64,000 nucleotides of DNA from Kalaharituber pfeilii. Taxonomy: Eukaryota; Ascomycota; Pezizomycetes; Pezizales; Pezizaceae. A model generated the notes under the pieces. The model worked only from the letters and a program-made list of their open reading frames with translations, ran no database searches and was not told the origin of the DNA. Location of the stretch: contig WHUZ01000006.1 in the NCBI GenBank assembly GCA_015179045.1, forward strand, positions 1,736,001-1,800,000. Direction: 5' to 3'. Within the stretch, counting starts at the first letter, position 1, and every line of letters starts with the position of its first letter. This document shows, one piece after another, positions 23,460 to 34,826 of the stretch. The position numbers were made by a program, and so were the translations under genes.

Positions 23460-23484
23460 GCGCACTAGCGCCACGCTAGTGCGC
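23460..23484. repeat. Perfect 11-bp hairpin near the right terminus of pogo 1
   Basis: GCGCACTAGCG and CGCTAGTGCGC are separated by CCA, just inside the two right-hand terminal units. Confidence 0.8.
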
Positions 23485-23669
23485 AACATCCCGGTCGTGC
23501 GCAATATCCCGGTAACGTGCCCGATGTGGTAACGATCTGCCCCCCTGTAACGATCCTACATTTTCACCCCCGCTTCGGCAACCTGCTCCTCATCTTTCAA
23601 CCGCGATTATCCTGCATATCTCAGCGAATTCTACATATTTTGAACTCGTTTTACCCGCAGTTAATAGCT

Positions 23670-24476
23670 ATGCGACAGGAAAGTAAGCCTGAAAACATTA
23701 ACCGAGCAATCGCTTATGCATACAAACATCGGGAAGAGTCAATACCAAAAATTGCTTCCTACTTTGATGTAAAAGCTATTACATTACGTAGACGACTCGA
23801 TGGGGTACAGAAAGGCAGGAAAGAGGCTCGCGAAAGGCAGCAATTGCTTACTAGAGGTGAAGAGAATGCATTAGAGGCCTGGGCACTTACAATGAGTGAT
23901 ATGGGCTTTCCAGTTCATTTGCGAATGCTGAGATCTATGGCTGTTTTAATTCTGCAGCGAAGGTTTAGCAATGCAGTTCCAGGAGATCGGTGGCATGAGA
24001 GGTTTTTACTTCGACATCCCATAGTTAACAGCAAATATGTACAATATCTTGAGCGCATTCGGCATTCGCAAGGGACAAATATTCCAGCGCAGAAGGCATT
24101 TTATCGGTCACTCCGGACTACAATGCGCCAACTTAAGATCACCCCTGACAACCTCTGGAACTATGATGAAAGGGTATTATTATGGGCATTGCAACTGGCA
24201 GGCAGAAATGTATTGTTCGAGCAGGTCCAAGGCGAAAAATTGCAGTTACTGATGGCAATCGAGAATTTGTTACTGTCATAGAGACAGTAAATGCTGCTGG
24301 TCACATCATTCCTCCATACCTTGTCTGGCAGGCGAAAACCCATAGAGAAGGCTACTACGGTGCTAAGGGTGTCCATAAACTTCCTGCAACTTTTGGACGC
24401 TCGCCTAGTGGATACATGGATGATGAACTAGGTGTTGAGTTTATAAAATATCACTTTAAGCCATATACTCGCCCCG
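23670..24476 (+). pseudogene. pogo-like transposase, N-terminal two thirds
   Basis: The ATG at 23670 starts MRQESKPENINRAIAYAYKH, with a helix-turn-helix (ESIPKIASYFDVKAITLRRR) and the CENP-B-like part (TMSDMGFPVHLRMLRSMAV). The first catalytic Asp lies in NLWNYDEKG once a missing base near 24171 is allowed for. The other frame continues IIMGIATGRQKCIVRAGP, then TDGNREFVTVIETVNAAG and FIKYHFKPYTRP. The region with the remaining Asp residues is absent, replaced by a simple repeat. The gene is broken by frameshift and truncation. Confidence 0.78.
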
Positions 24477-24481
24477 TGAAC

Positions 24482-24577
24482 CCTACCACTACCTCCACTA
24501 CCTCCACTGCCTCCACCGCCCCTGCCTCCACCACCTCCACCGCCTCCACCGCCTCCACCGCCTCTACCGCCGGCACC
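24482..24577 (+). repeat. CCACCT/CCTCCA microsatellite replacing the transposase C-terminus
   Basis: About 95 bp of imperfect CCTCCACCG-type units directly follow the codon for YTRP and precede the TA at 24609. Confidence 0.8.
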
Positions 24578-24610
24578 CCCATAGCAACCGGCCTTCCTAC
24601 AAGCACTATA

Positions 24611-26478
24611 ACGTGCCCGAAGTGGTAACGATCTGCCCCCCTGTAACGATCCATTCTCTGGGCACTCCTCGTCATACATTCCTCGCTCTACTACTTATTT
24701 TGGATATATTGCAACTATAGAAATTGCTTAACATTATACCAATTTGACATCGCTGAATCAGAATTTGCTATCATAATGAGGAAAAAATCAAAATTCCATT
24801 ATTTACAACCAAATTCATTATTATTCACCTAATTTGAGCTCTCCCTGTATAGAGTATAGCTCAACATCCTCGAAATCAGGAAAATAATATAGAAAACTAG
24901 TAATTCTCATCCATCTAGGGCTGGTCTTTTTATTAAAAGTCAATATTGCATATACAGATCATGTGGGATGCAGTGCATCTTCAATTGTATAGAAGTAGTT
25001 TATTTTCCTGAGCTAATCTCCATACCTTGATCTGACCTTCAGTGTTCCTAGACTCCTCAAGTGATTCAGGAATACCGGGACTTGAAGTTGTAGTAGTTGA
25101 AGCACTAGGGGTGGTAACAGTAACTCCTTCTGAGGTGCCAGGTATGACAGAAGAGACGTATGGCTCAAATCTGCTATTGGAACCTTCTTCTACCCACCCC
25201 CCCTTCTAGTATTCAGACCCTCCTATCTCATGAACTAAAGATCTTTCCCAGCCCCAGCCTTGGATGTGAGTTCCTCTATGGTGTCTTTTTGTAACTTGTT
25301 CAGCTGCAGCCATCTCTCTCTATTTTCGTTCTTCTTTTGCCTTGCTGTCATGGGTCACCTCGGGTGGCCGATAGAGCGTATATGCGACGTATGCGAAATG
25401 CGACAGCAAATATATGGGATGCAGGTGCGTATTGCTAAATGAGCTATGCAGAGGACTAGTAAACGTCACTAGTCAAGTGTTTTTTCACTGATCTGGTGGG
25501 ATGCGGTTCTCTACCCAAGACGCCCAAGACGTTATATTCACTCACTTCCTCCTAAGCCGCCTCGAGCTGAAGTTAAAGCAATACTGGAAATAGAAGGAAA
25601 AAATAGTAGGAGATGTCGAAAAGGAAACAGAGAGTACCAGCGAAGGTCAGAAAGGAGGAAGAGAAACTTCAGAAGGTGCGAAAATAGTTTAGGATAAGAA
25701 AGAAGCCGCTGATATGCAAAGTAGTTAGCAGCGATGGATCAAGTAAGGCAAAAGAAGAACGAAAATAGAGAGAGATGGCTGCAGCTGAACAAGTTACAAA
25801 AAGACACCATAGAGGAACTCACATGCAAGGCTGGGGCTGGGAAAGATCTTTAGTTCATGAGATAGGAGGGTCTGAATACTAGAAGGGGGGGTGGGTAGAA
25901 GAAGGTTCCAATAGCAGATTTGAGCCATACGTCTCTTCTGTCATACCTGGCACCTCAGAAGGAGTTACTGTAACCACCCCTAGTGCTTCAACTACTACAA
26001 CTTCAAGTCCCGGTATTCCTGAATCACTTGAGGAGTCTAGGAACACTGAAGGTCAGATCAAGGTATGGAGATTAGCTCAGGAAAATAAACTACTTCTATA
26101 CAATTGAAGATGCACTGCATCCCACATGATCTGTATATGCAATATTGACTTTTAATAAAAAGACCAGCCCTAGATGGATGAGAATTACTAGTTTTCTATA
26201 TTATTTTCCTGATTTCGAGGATGTTGAGCTATACTATATACAGAGAGAGCTCAAATTAGGTGAATAATAATGAATTTGGTTGTAAATAATGGAATTTTGA
26301 TTTTTTCCTCATTATGATAGCAAATTCTGATTCAGCGATGTCAAATTGGTATAATGTTAAGTAATTTCTATAGTTGCAATATATTCAAATAAAAGTAGTA
26401 GAGTGAGGAATGCATGACGAGGAGTGCCCAGAGAGTGGATCGTTACAGGGGGGCAGATGGTTACCACATCGGGCACGC
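24611..26478. mobile_element. Palindromic non-autonomous pogo-2 element, copy 1 (1,868 bp)
   Basis: It is flanked by TA (24609-24610, 26479-26480). The arms of about 725 bp are inverted copies of each other, the outer ~40 bp being the pogo-2 terminus (ACGTGCCCGAAGTGG...). The central ~420 bp is unique and has no transposase. It is nearly identical to 37635-39508, whose spacer is in the opposite orientation. Confidence 0.88.
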
Positions 26479-27050
26479 TATTACATAACCAACTGGTCAC
26501 CTCTATCCTAGCAACTATCCCCGTCACATTGTATGCAACTTTTTGCGCTTCTGGGACTTACCTTTGCCCCCGAGTACGCAAACAAAATTAAATTGAAGGA
26601 AAGGTTCTATGTATGTATGTAGGCGTGCAATGTAATGTCCCTAAATATGTACTACTGTACTGTACTAGATGGGAGCAAGAAGCAATGCGGTAACTTAGTG
26701 GTGCTCAGACCGCGAACAAGCGACTCAACGTCACCCTGCCGACGTACCATATCCCAGGCCCCTTCCCTGTTATAACTAAGAATAACTGGATCGCCAAGAT
26801 CCCCGCACTACATCCAAGTGTAAGCCCCCTCACAGAATCCTTCAACGACTAATATCTCAATCCCCCCAACCTCCTCAACGGCGGCCAAATCTCTCCCATT
26901 TCCTTCTCTATCTGCCCTCCTCCAACCTTAACTGAGCCTTCTCCTCTCTCGGCATTAGTGTTACGCATTTTGACCTGGTCTCCGTCCGTCTCTGTTTTCC
27001 CTGCTGCGTTGCGTTGTTGTTGTGTACTTGTTTGTGGCGCCGTGGGGCCG
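26479..27050. other. Downstream flank of the Ser/Pro-rich gene
   Basis: There is no gene. The region is pyrimidine-rich at 26830-27000 and probably includes the 3' UTR of the minus-strand gene ending at 27051. Confidence 0.4.
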
Positions 27051-30000
27051 CTACGCGGAATTGAAAATGGCGGCGGCGGTACATATCCCCTTTGAGTTCC
27101 GAGGTCTTCGTCTCAATTTTTCGTGAGATAGTTTAGGTGCGCGTTTGCGTGGAGGTGGTAGTGGACGCGCGGAGGTAGATGCACTCTGGATAGGTACCGA
27201 CTTCGAAATATCCGTCTCACCCGCTACCGGTACTTGTGAAACATTCCCAACAGAACCTTGGGGAACTCGAGCCTGTGCCGACATAATTCTACTCCATACA
27301 GAAGTGCCCAAGGGTGCCAACGGTGGGATTTGAACCATTTCCGACATCCCGCTCTTCCTCGACTTCCTCCTAGTATTGCCAACGTCTTGGGGACTCAATG
27401 CGCCCCTCATCACAGGGACGCTCGTCTCTTCCTTTCCTTTGTAACCGTCTTCCACGAGCGTCCACACATTGTCATCGGGGCACGCGAGGATTTTAACATT
27501 GTTGTTTCCGGCTGCGGAGCTGGCTTTGGTGTCCGTAGCCGGGGTGGACAAGCCCTCCCAAAATCCGAAGTTTGCTTTTGCGGTGGTTGGATGTGATAGC
27601 TGTGCATGCGCAGGTAGCGGGGGAGTTGTAGCTTTGGGGATTTCAGAAAGCCGAGGTGATGGAGGCGGCGCCATTGCAATTGTCACTCCTTGCTTCCTCA
27701 ACTCAACCATTTCCCAATCATGACGCTTGTGCGATTTCGAGTGCGACTCTGACCTGCGGCATCGCTTATCTTTCCCCTCTTTCCCCGATTCATCCTCCCT
27801 ACCATCAGTCTGCGGTTCCATCGTCGCTCCACCAGCACAGTAGACGCCACTCCACTCCTTGTGAACCTGTTTCGCCATCCCTGTCTCCATCCGCACATCC
27901 CCTGCTCCCACAGTGACGGTCCTCGGCGACATCGGAGGTGGAGTTTTTGGTATCTCTGGGGGGCTGTACACTTGCCTTACCTGCTTCTCATCAGAGGTAA
28001 AACTGGAGTCAATACCCAACTTCTCCGTAGTCTCCAGAATCGAAATATATCTGCTCATATCTCCCTTTGCGGGCGCTGACTGTGTAGATTTGGTAGTATC
28101 TTGCTTCTTGCGCTGCCGCCGATCCACCATGATGCCGACTAAAGCACCAAGACCACCTGCACATGCGCCGAGTGCTATGTCCCGAAGAAGCCCACCACCT
28201 CCGCTGTGGGAGGTGGTTGTGGTGATAGTTTTCTCCGCTTTGTTGGGAATATAGGAATTCGGTGCCTGTGTGATGACTGGGACGCTTCCACTGGCTTCAC
28301 TATATGCAGTACCTGCGGCGGTACATACGCCCTTTTCGAGCTCGGAATACTTCTTTGATTTGCTCTTCCGACACATTTCGTGACTGGCGCTCTTGTTCTC
28401 CGTTCTTTCCCTTCTCCTTCGCTGCCTCTTTTCCTCACAGTACTTACACTCACTTCCGATTTTGGACTTTGATCTCCGCTTCGATTTTTCCATCATCTTC
28501 CTCCTTCGTCCCTTCTTCCTCATCCCTCGCTGCTCTTCCTGCTGTGTTTCGAAGAGGATAGGTGTCAACACTTCATTCTCATCCATCTTCATCTCTCCCT
28601 GTTTTCTCTGCTGCCTGTGTATATTTGCCCTATGTTCGCAGCGGGAAATGTCAATGTCTATGTCGGCTTCGGTGCCACTGTCGATGTTGGGAGAATATGG
28701 AGGTGGGGTTGATGGCGGAGGGTGTGAAGAGGGTTGCGCAAAATGCATAGGATGGGAGATGAAATGATGGTTGTGATGATGACTATGATGGCGATGATTG
28801 CTGTCTTGTTGGCGCTCACATTGACAGTGCTGAGGGCGATACCGAACACAAGCCCTGCTGTCCCCGCACTCTGACACCCCGCACGCAGTATAATCCGGCG
28901 AATATCCAAACTTCACATCCCGAAATCCAAAAGGCAAAGGGTCGAATGTTAGCTCAAACCCCGCAGCTCGAATGTCGATAGGCACAGGGGAGTGGGCAAT
29001 ATATGCTCTCTGGTACTGTGTAGGAGAGGGAAGATAGATTATGGAAGAGTCAACTATGATTCCATTCGGAGCTTGCTGTTGTGGAGAGGAGTAATGGAGT
29101 TCATTCACGACTTCTTCTTCAGAGACTGGTTCTAGATCTAGGGATGACGATGAAGCCTCGTTTCTGCTACCGCTGCTCTCTACAATTCCCGTCTCAGTTC
29201 GAAAAGCCTCACCCTCGCTGAGGCTTTTTGTGTCTGCCGATTGCCTTCCTTCGTTGGAATCTAAAGTGTGTGTTAATAGGCTTCCCTCCACTTCTTTGTT
29301 GTCCTCCGCAATCTCGCAACTGTCGATTTGTGCCTCTTGCTCCTCCCTCTCACAGACATTATGGGAACTACCGATGGAGTCATTTCTCACAAGTCCAAAT
29401 ACCTCCGCATTATCTGGAATGGCCTGTTTTTCCTTAGCTCTCACCCCCTCGATTTCCTTCTGCAACGTCTCTTTCCTCGCTTTTGCGGCTTCCGTGAACG
29501 TGACCTTTTTCGCGGTACGTTTCTCAAATATACCCCTTTCCTTAGCTATCTTCACTGGCTCCTTTTTCTCTGGACGCCAAACCCCCACACCCTGGTTCTT
29601 TGGTATGGAGTCCCATGAGGTGGATCTGGACTGTGAATCGGAGGCCAAATCCGAATCCGAATCTGACGAGCTTGAGGAACTTGTTGAACTAGACTGCGAG
29701 ATGGACTCTTTTGATGAGGATGAGGATGACGATGACGATGACGATGACGACGACGACGATGACGATGAAGATGACGATGACGATGAAGATGACGATGACG
29801 GTGCGGAAGAGGAGGATGATGATGAAGATGACGTTATGCATGAACCCCGGAAGTCATTGCGCAAAACTTCAACCAAACTCTCGTCCGATGTCGACTCCCA
29901 CTCCGATTCCGGTTCCTCCCCTGGTTTATCTATTCGAGCGAAAGCAGATGCCTTGGGATGCTGTAAATCGATGGAAAACGTTACAGTTTTCTGGTGATCA

Positions 30001-31132
30001 GCCTTTATGGGGACCTTATTACTCTGTTCAACAACTTCGACTATTCCCAATCCGATCTGTTGCAAATTTCCGAAATTTTGATGTTGTGAATGTGTTAGTA
30101 CTGGAGATGGGGATGGGAATGCAGGTGGAGGTGGCTGGGGTGGGGGATCTGGTGAGACGTGTGCCGGGGATAACGCTTTTGGTGATACAGGTGGTGGTTT
30201 GGAGGCGACCGTATTCTTGCCGGGACTATCTTTATCTCGTACTTCGACCACTTGCGGGGGATTTATGTCAGTAATTTGAACATCAAAAGTCACTATGATC
30301 CCTTGCAACTAATTGATACACAGCATATAGACAGAGCGGACATATCAAAAAGCACGATCAATTATATCAACCCTTTTTAAAGAGGGGGAAAAAGCCCTAG
30401 CATCAATTCCGCAACTACAATATTCCTACATGAAAGGACATGGATAGTACGGTATGCCACCTTGTGTCGAATATTTTCACAAAATAGAAAGAGAAACCAA
30501 TATACAAAGTGAAAATCGCTAACAGATATGATGCAAGGAGCTCCAACAGCAAAAAATATGAATCAACTCTCTTCCTCCACCTCCACCGCACCATCTGAGT
30601 CCAGTGAACTCTGTTTGATGTTGATTAAATTGCGGCAAAACCAACAATAACTGAACAGCCAGCTCTTAAAAGTCACATGTCTGATTATGAAGAGAAAATA
30701 ACCTCCGCAGACTTTTCGAATTCCATTTGATGAAGCAAGCCAGCCAAGAAAGAAGCAAGCCAAAAAAAAAAAAAAAGGCGTTTACTCACCCCGTCCACTG
30801 GCACTACCTCCGCTGGACACCTCATGATACATTTGACGATGTCGGCTACGCTTTGACATTTTTTTGGGCTCCACATATGTTGTCCCCACCCCCATTCCAT
30901 TCTGCACACCAATTGCTGCATGCACAACCGGATACGGTGGATAGAATCCAGGGTATGCGATGGGAGGCGGTGGTGGTGGTGGTGGTGGTGCCACGAATCC
31001 TGGGGCCTGGTGGTAAGACGCAAAATGCTCATGGTGGTGGAAATATCCTGGCAGGTAATGGTGGGTATTTGTAGATGCGTCGTATATGAGGTTTCCTGGA
31101 GGTGGAGTGGGACTGTGTACGGGAGGGATATC
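27051..31132 (-). CDS. Serine/proline-rich protein with a Gly-rich hydrophobic segment; 5' end missing
   Basis: Two exons are proposed: about 31132-30790 and 30250-27051, separated by a 539-nt intron (donor GTGAGT, branch ACTGAC, acceptor CGCAAG). Exon 1 encodes DIPPVHSPTPPPGNLIY, a His/Tyr-rich part, nine prolines and PIAYPGFYPPYPVVHAAIG. Exon 2 encodes an acidic/Ser-rich region with a run of about 50 serines, a Cys/His-rich patch, a basic stretch (KKGRRRKMMEKSKRRSKSK), and a glycine-zipper-like hydrophobic segment LLRDIALGACAGGLGALVG about two thirds along. The stop is TAG at 27051-27053. No enzyme motif is seen; function unknown. The 5' end abuts the 3' terminus of a LINE of the same strand, so the start codon is lost or lies beyond the insertion. 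Confidence 0.6.
29700..29837. repeat. GAT/GAC microsatellite coding for poly-Ser on the minus strand
   Basis: About 138 bp of GATGAC-type triplets. On the minus strand it reads TCA/TCG/TCC serine codons, which makes a long serine run in the 27051-31132 gene. The acidic frame on the plus strand is its shadow. Confidence 0.8.
30251..30789 (-). other. Proposed 539-nt intron of the Ser/Pro-rich gene
   Basis: The phase of both borders agrees (exon 1 ends with one base of a codon, exon 2 supplies two). The branch-like TACTGAC lies about 15 nt before the acceptor. It is long for this gene set and contains an A-run (about 30760-30775). Confidence 0.5.
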
Positions 31133-33384
31133 ATGAATCGCTTGCCGCCCTAGGGGCTATGGCGATGAGTTGTGAATTTATAAGAACAAAGAGTAACCGC
31201 AGAAAATGAAATAACAAGAATCATTTAGCCCCTCATTCTCCGAGCAACTCCATCAGCTTCCTCAATGGGTCCTCCCCCCCTCCCCTTCGACACGTGGGGG
31301 TCTCCTCACGTGCTCCTCACCCCCCGGCCACCTCCGTCGCCACACTCTACACTGGCCTAACAGATGTACCCTCGTCTCCTCCTCTTCCCCGCACCACCTG
31401 CACTCCGGACCATCCCCTTCCCCTACATGCCACCTCCATGCCCGCAAACCCTTGCCCCCAGTAGTCCCGCCAGCCGTCCTGTCAGGTGTCCCAGCCTTTC
31501 TAACGGTCTATAAGCCAGTTCCAGCCGGTTCCTCTCCCCCGCCCTCTCCCTCCTCCCCTTTTGTCTCATACCGGCCTCCGTCACTAGCTCCGGTGCGCAC
31601 TGCAACGCAGTGCCCACCCTCGCCGCCTCGTCCGCCGCCTCATTGCCGGCGATACCCCTATGAGATTTGACCCATAACACCGCCATGTCCCGGTCTCCTC
31701 GCTCCATTCTCCTCTCGCACGCCTCTCTAAGCCGGTTCGTCGCGCCGTCGTGGGTGGGATCCCCCATCGATACGCTGATCATTCTTCTGATTGCATGTCT
31801 TGAGTCAGTCACTATCATCAGTTCCCCCTCCACCCTCTCCATCGCCTCGCCTATAGCTATTAGCTCCGAGTCATTCACTGTAGCATTCTCCCCCAAGTAT
31901 ACCGACGTCGGTCTGCCCTCCTTGAATAACCCCGCCCCCGCTATGCCCCCTCTCATGCTTCCGTCGGTATACACGGGTATCCACCCCTCATCCGTGACGT
32001 TGTCTATGTGTCTCTCCCACTCCTCCCGCTCCGCGTCCTTTTGCAGCGTCGGTATGACCGCCAAGGGTAGTTCTCTGCCGTGTGTCAGTGACCCCCTCAG
32101 GTATACTGTCTCCTCATCCCTCTCCCTCAGTCTCTCCTCCGCAAACCTCAGTGCTCTCGCCTCTACCCGGGTGGCCTCCCATCTCACAAACGTCTCTGCG
32201 GACTCCAAATTGGCCAACCCTTCCACTACATCCCGCCTCGTTCCCCACGGTGCCTGCGTGATCCCTCGCGCCACCACGTATTGCCATCTCTCCAGCTCCC
32301 TCACCTTCTTCTCTCTCGGTGCTCCGTGGGCGTAATTGTGCCATGCCCATGCCCCCACGTTGCGATGTTCCGTGCGATGCTGGTGTATAACTGTCGCCGT
32401 TTCGCCGGTGCCATCCTTGTGAGGCGCGCGGCTGTGGCCCATGCCGCCTTCCCCAGGCTCAACCTGTGTACGTGGTGCTCGTTGAACTTCAGCTCCCAAT
32501 CTACCTTCAATCCCACCAGCCGGTATGTTGGGCCCTTGACCCCAACTATCAGGGTTTCTGCTTTGTCAGGATCAATCTTGAAGCCCTCCTCCTCGGCGTC
32601 CCTCACCAGAACCCGCCTGTGAGCCCTAATCTTCTTCCTTAGCTGGCTCATACTCTTGTCCGACAACACACTGTGGAAGTCATCCACGTAGGACCTCGTA
32701 AACTCCCTACTCGCCGTCTTGTCAGCCACTGGTGCTATGCCCAGCAAAAATAGGACCGGAGACAGCGGCGACCCTTGTGGGGCTCCATCCGTCATCGTGA
32801 ACTCCGCTCTCTTCTTCCCGTCCCACACCAAGTTGCATCTGGTTGGCCTCAGAAACGAGTCCACAAACGCCGCCGCATCCTGATTGACATTACCTAGTCG
32901 CTCCACCACCCTCCTCCTCCTTACATGATTGAACGCCGACCTGATGTCGTCCCCCACCAGCGCTACCCACTCCCCTTCCCCTAGTCTCCTGTCCACCTCC
33001 TTCAACGTCTGCCTCTGCAAATCTTCGGCTCCTCTCTTCGGTCTCCCCCCTAATTGAGTCTCATGTAACAGCGCGTCCTGCCTCTGTATTATATCCGCCA
33101 CCACTTTCTGTCCCAGCTTCGCCACCGTGTTTAGCAAGGTAATAGGTCTCCAACTTGCCCTGCCATGGCGAACAGCTACAAGCGGGGTCACGTGAAATAA
33201 AAAAAAAAAAAAAAAAAAAAAAGGTCTCCAACTCGCCGGCAGCTCTCTCGGCTTCCCTTTCTTCCTTATCATTATGACGTCGAATCCCCTCCCCAGCTCG
33301 TAGTCCCCGTTTATATACTCCACTATCCTCTCCCTTACTGCCTCATATAAGGTCGTCCATCGCAGCAGCTTCAATAGAGGTGAG
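31133..33384 (-). mobile_element. LINE family B, copy 1, 5'-truncated
   Basis: It is a Tad1-like non-LTR retrotransposon. On the minus strand from 33374: reverse transcriptase (ASWRPITLLNTVAKLGQK, GAPQGSPLSPVLF, RSYVDDFHSVL), a frame change near 32330, RNase H (VYTDGSMRGGIAGAG, MIVTDSRHAIRR, KSHRGIAGNEAADEAA), another frame change near 31440, then a C-terminal zinc finger (CRWCGEEEETRVHLLGQC). The 3' end has the family-B hairpin at 31133-31165 (GCCCCTAGGGC), without a poly(A). A tiny family-A retroposon sits at 33156-33222 inside the RT. The endonuclease and ORF1 are missing; dead. Confidence 0.85.
33156..33222 (+). mobile_element. Hairpin-only retroposon, family A, copy A1
   Basis: The core of about 40-43 nt (CTGCCATGGCGAACAGC, then TACAAGCGGGGTCACGTG) is followed by 24 A and flanked by a duplication of AGGTCTCCAACTTGCC at 33144-33159 and AGGTCTCCAACTCGCC at 33222-33237 (one mismatch). 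It is antisense to the host LINE. The net 78-bp addition keeps the host frame open, so the LINE frame contains a translated poly-Phe. Confidence 0.85.
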
Positions 33385-34148
33385 AGGTTGTCAAGAAGCG
33401 AGTTTAGGGCTTATTTGGCAGAGAATTGACTACCATGGCTAGAGACCTTCTTCCGAGAGCAGGAGTTTGAAGTTGAGTGGAATAGGCAGGTCAGGGGCCC
33501 ACGGAAAGTCAAATGTGAGAGTGCGACAGGGGTCACCTTTGTCACCAGTGACCTTCCTGCTCCTCCTGGCACGAATATTGGAAGAGATGGAGCAAAAGGC
33601 AGGCGAGGTGGCAAGGGAGTGCCAATGTGAGGTGGAGCTTCATTCATTTGCCAACGACCTCAACTGCATGTTGGTAAACTGGGACTCAGAAGGAGATAAG
33701 GACATGAGAAGGATTCGGGATAGGGTTGCAGGAGTGATCAGGGAAGTAGCTCAGGCTCACAAGCTGCCACTCAAAGCCTCAAAGGAGGAGGTCCTCTACA
33801 CTAGCAAGAAGACTAAGAACAGAGTGGACGTTAGAAGAAGTAAATGGCTAGGAGTGATCTGTGATAGCACCCTTGACTTCGACCACCATTGGAAGAGCTA
33901 GATTAATAAAGCTAGGAAACACTTGGGTGCCCTATCTGGACTAGGAAACTTGTAATAGTGCATGAACTTACTATCATGGCGAAAAGCATATACTGGCATA
34001 GTGAGAGCAGTAGCTCTATAGGGCTCTGAGATTGGGTAGAGAGGCTAAAAGCAATGGGGAGAGGAGTTTGAGAGGTTTGCAATATCAGGTGCTTCATTAG
34101 TGCACTGGTACAGTCCAAGGGGCAGCTAGAACAAAAGTTGAGGCCATT
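33384..34148 (+). pseudogene. LINE family A fragment, middle of ORF2
   Basis: It is homologous to 53580-54350 (for example WLETFFREQEFEVEWN, RQGSPLSPVTFLLLLARILE, then SKWLGVICDSTLDFDHHWKS). It carries stops such as TAG at 33899-33901 where the intact copy has sense codons. It continues, after the ORF1-only insertion at 34149-34826, at 34827-34986 (gggaccctacaggagt). Confidence 0.75.
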
Positions 34149-34826
34149 TTTTTTTTATTTTTTTTATATCAATACTCGCATGCCGCCCTATGGGCTATGG
34201 CAAGGGTCTTTATTTAAGTAAAGGAAAACTAAAATGTAGCTACATGAAACCCACGGCTCTCACTGGTATTATGGGTGGATGATCCAAGCCGATGCAGGGG
34301 GGCGTCCTTTGCCTATTTCCGTCCTCTGTCTGACTCGTACCGGCAGGCTCTTAACCATCTTCCTCCTAGTCTCACCCGGTCTACTTCCGTTATGTCCTCC
34401 AGGTATACAACTACTGAACTTGTCTTTTTCCCTTCCTCCCTCAATGTCGTCTTGTTCCTCAGCCATCTGATCCCCGTAATCTTTCCTATATCTTTATTGT
34501 CTGCTTCCATCCATCTTCGGACATTCCCGAGGTCCTTCCTCAGGGCTATCCCATGTACTACAATGCCTTCTTTGGAAGTGGTGGCACCGGGGTTGGATGG
34601 GTGTGTCGGGGGTCTGGCTTTTGTGGTTTGAGGGGTTTTGGGTTTCGGCGGGGTGGGCGTGGGGGCGGGGGTGGGTCTGGGGGCCGATGGGGTCGCTGCT
34701 GTGGTGCTGGCAGGGGTGCTGTCAGCGGCTGGGTTCCCGACCGGTGGTGCGGTGGCTATTTTCCTAGCCTCCGCGTCGTCAAGTCTGCGTTTAAGGGCGT
34801 ACGGAGTTTGCGCTGAGGCTGCTTTT
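34149..34826 (-). mobile_element. ORF1-only retroposon 1 (family-B tail), 5'-truncated
   Basis: On the minus strand it contains the end of a LINE ORF1 (GKITGIRWLRNKTTLREEGK, then TSSVVVYLEDI and RLGGRWLRACRYESD) followed, with no ORF2, by the family-B 3' hairpin (GCCCATAGGGC) and an A/T-rich tail at 34149-34170. It interrupts the LINE-A fragment at GTTGAGGCCATT; the flanking duplication is imperfect. Confidence 0.65.

Larger units (their letters stand above)
21242..23512 (-). mobile_element. pogo-type DNA transposon 1
   Basis: The element is flanked by TA (21240-21241 and 23513-23514) with termini CCGGGATATTGCGC in inverted orientation. The left end carries seven tandem 18-bp copies of this terminus and the right end two. 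A minus-strand transposase lies inside. The right-hand TA is immediately followed by the terminus of a second element (23515), so the two abut. Confidence 0.88.
23515..24608 (+). mobile_element. pogo-type DNA transposon 2, truncated
   Basis: It begins after the shared TA at 23513-23514 with ACGTGCCCGATGTGG, then the block ending CCCCCCTGTAACGATC. This same terminus bounds the two palindromic elements at 24611-26478 and 37635-39508, so this copy represents the transposase-bearing family member. It ends abruptly in a CCACCT-type microsatellite, with the third catalytic region and right terminus missing. Confidence 0.75.

Noticed and set aside
29230..30274. Acidic poly-Asp/Glu protein on the plus strand
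   Set aside because: It is the complement of the poly-Ser microsatellite in the minus-strand gene; the minus frame is far longer and has splice-consistent borders.
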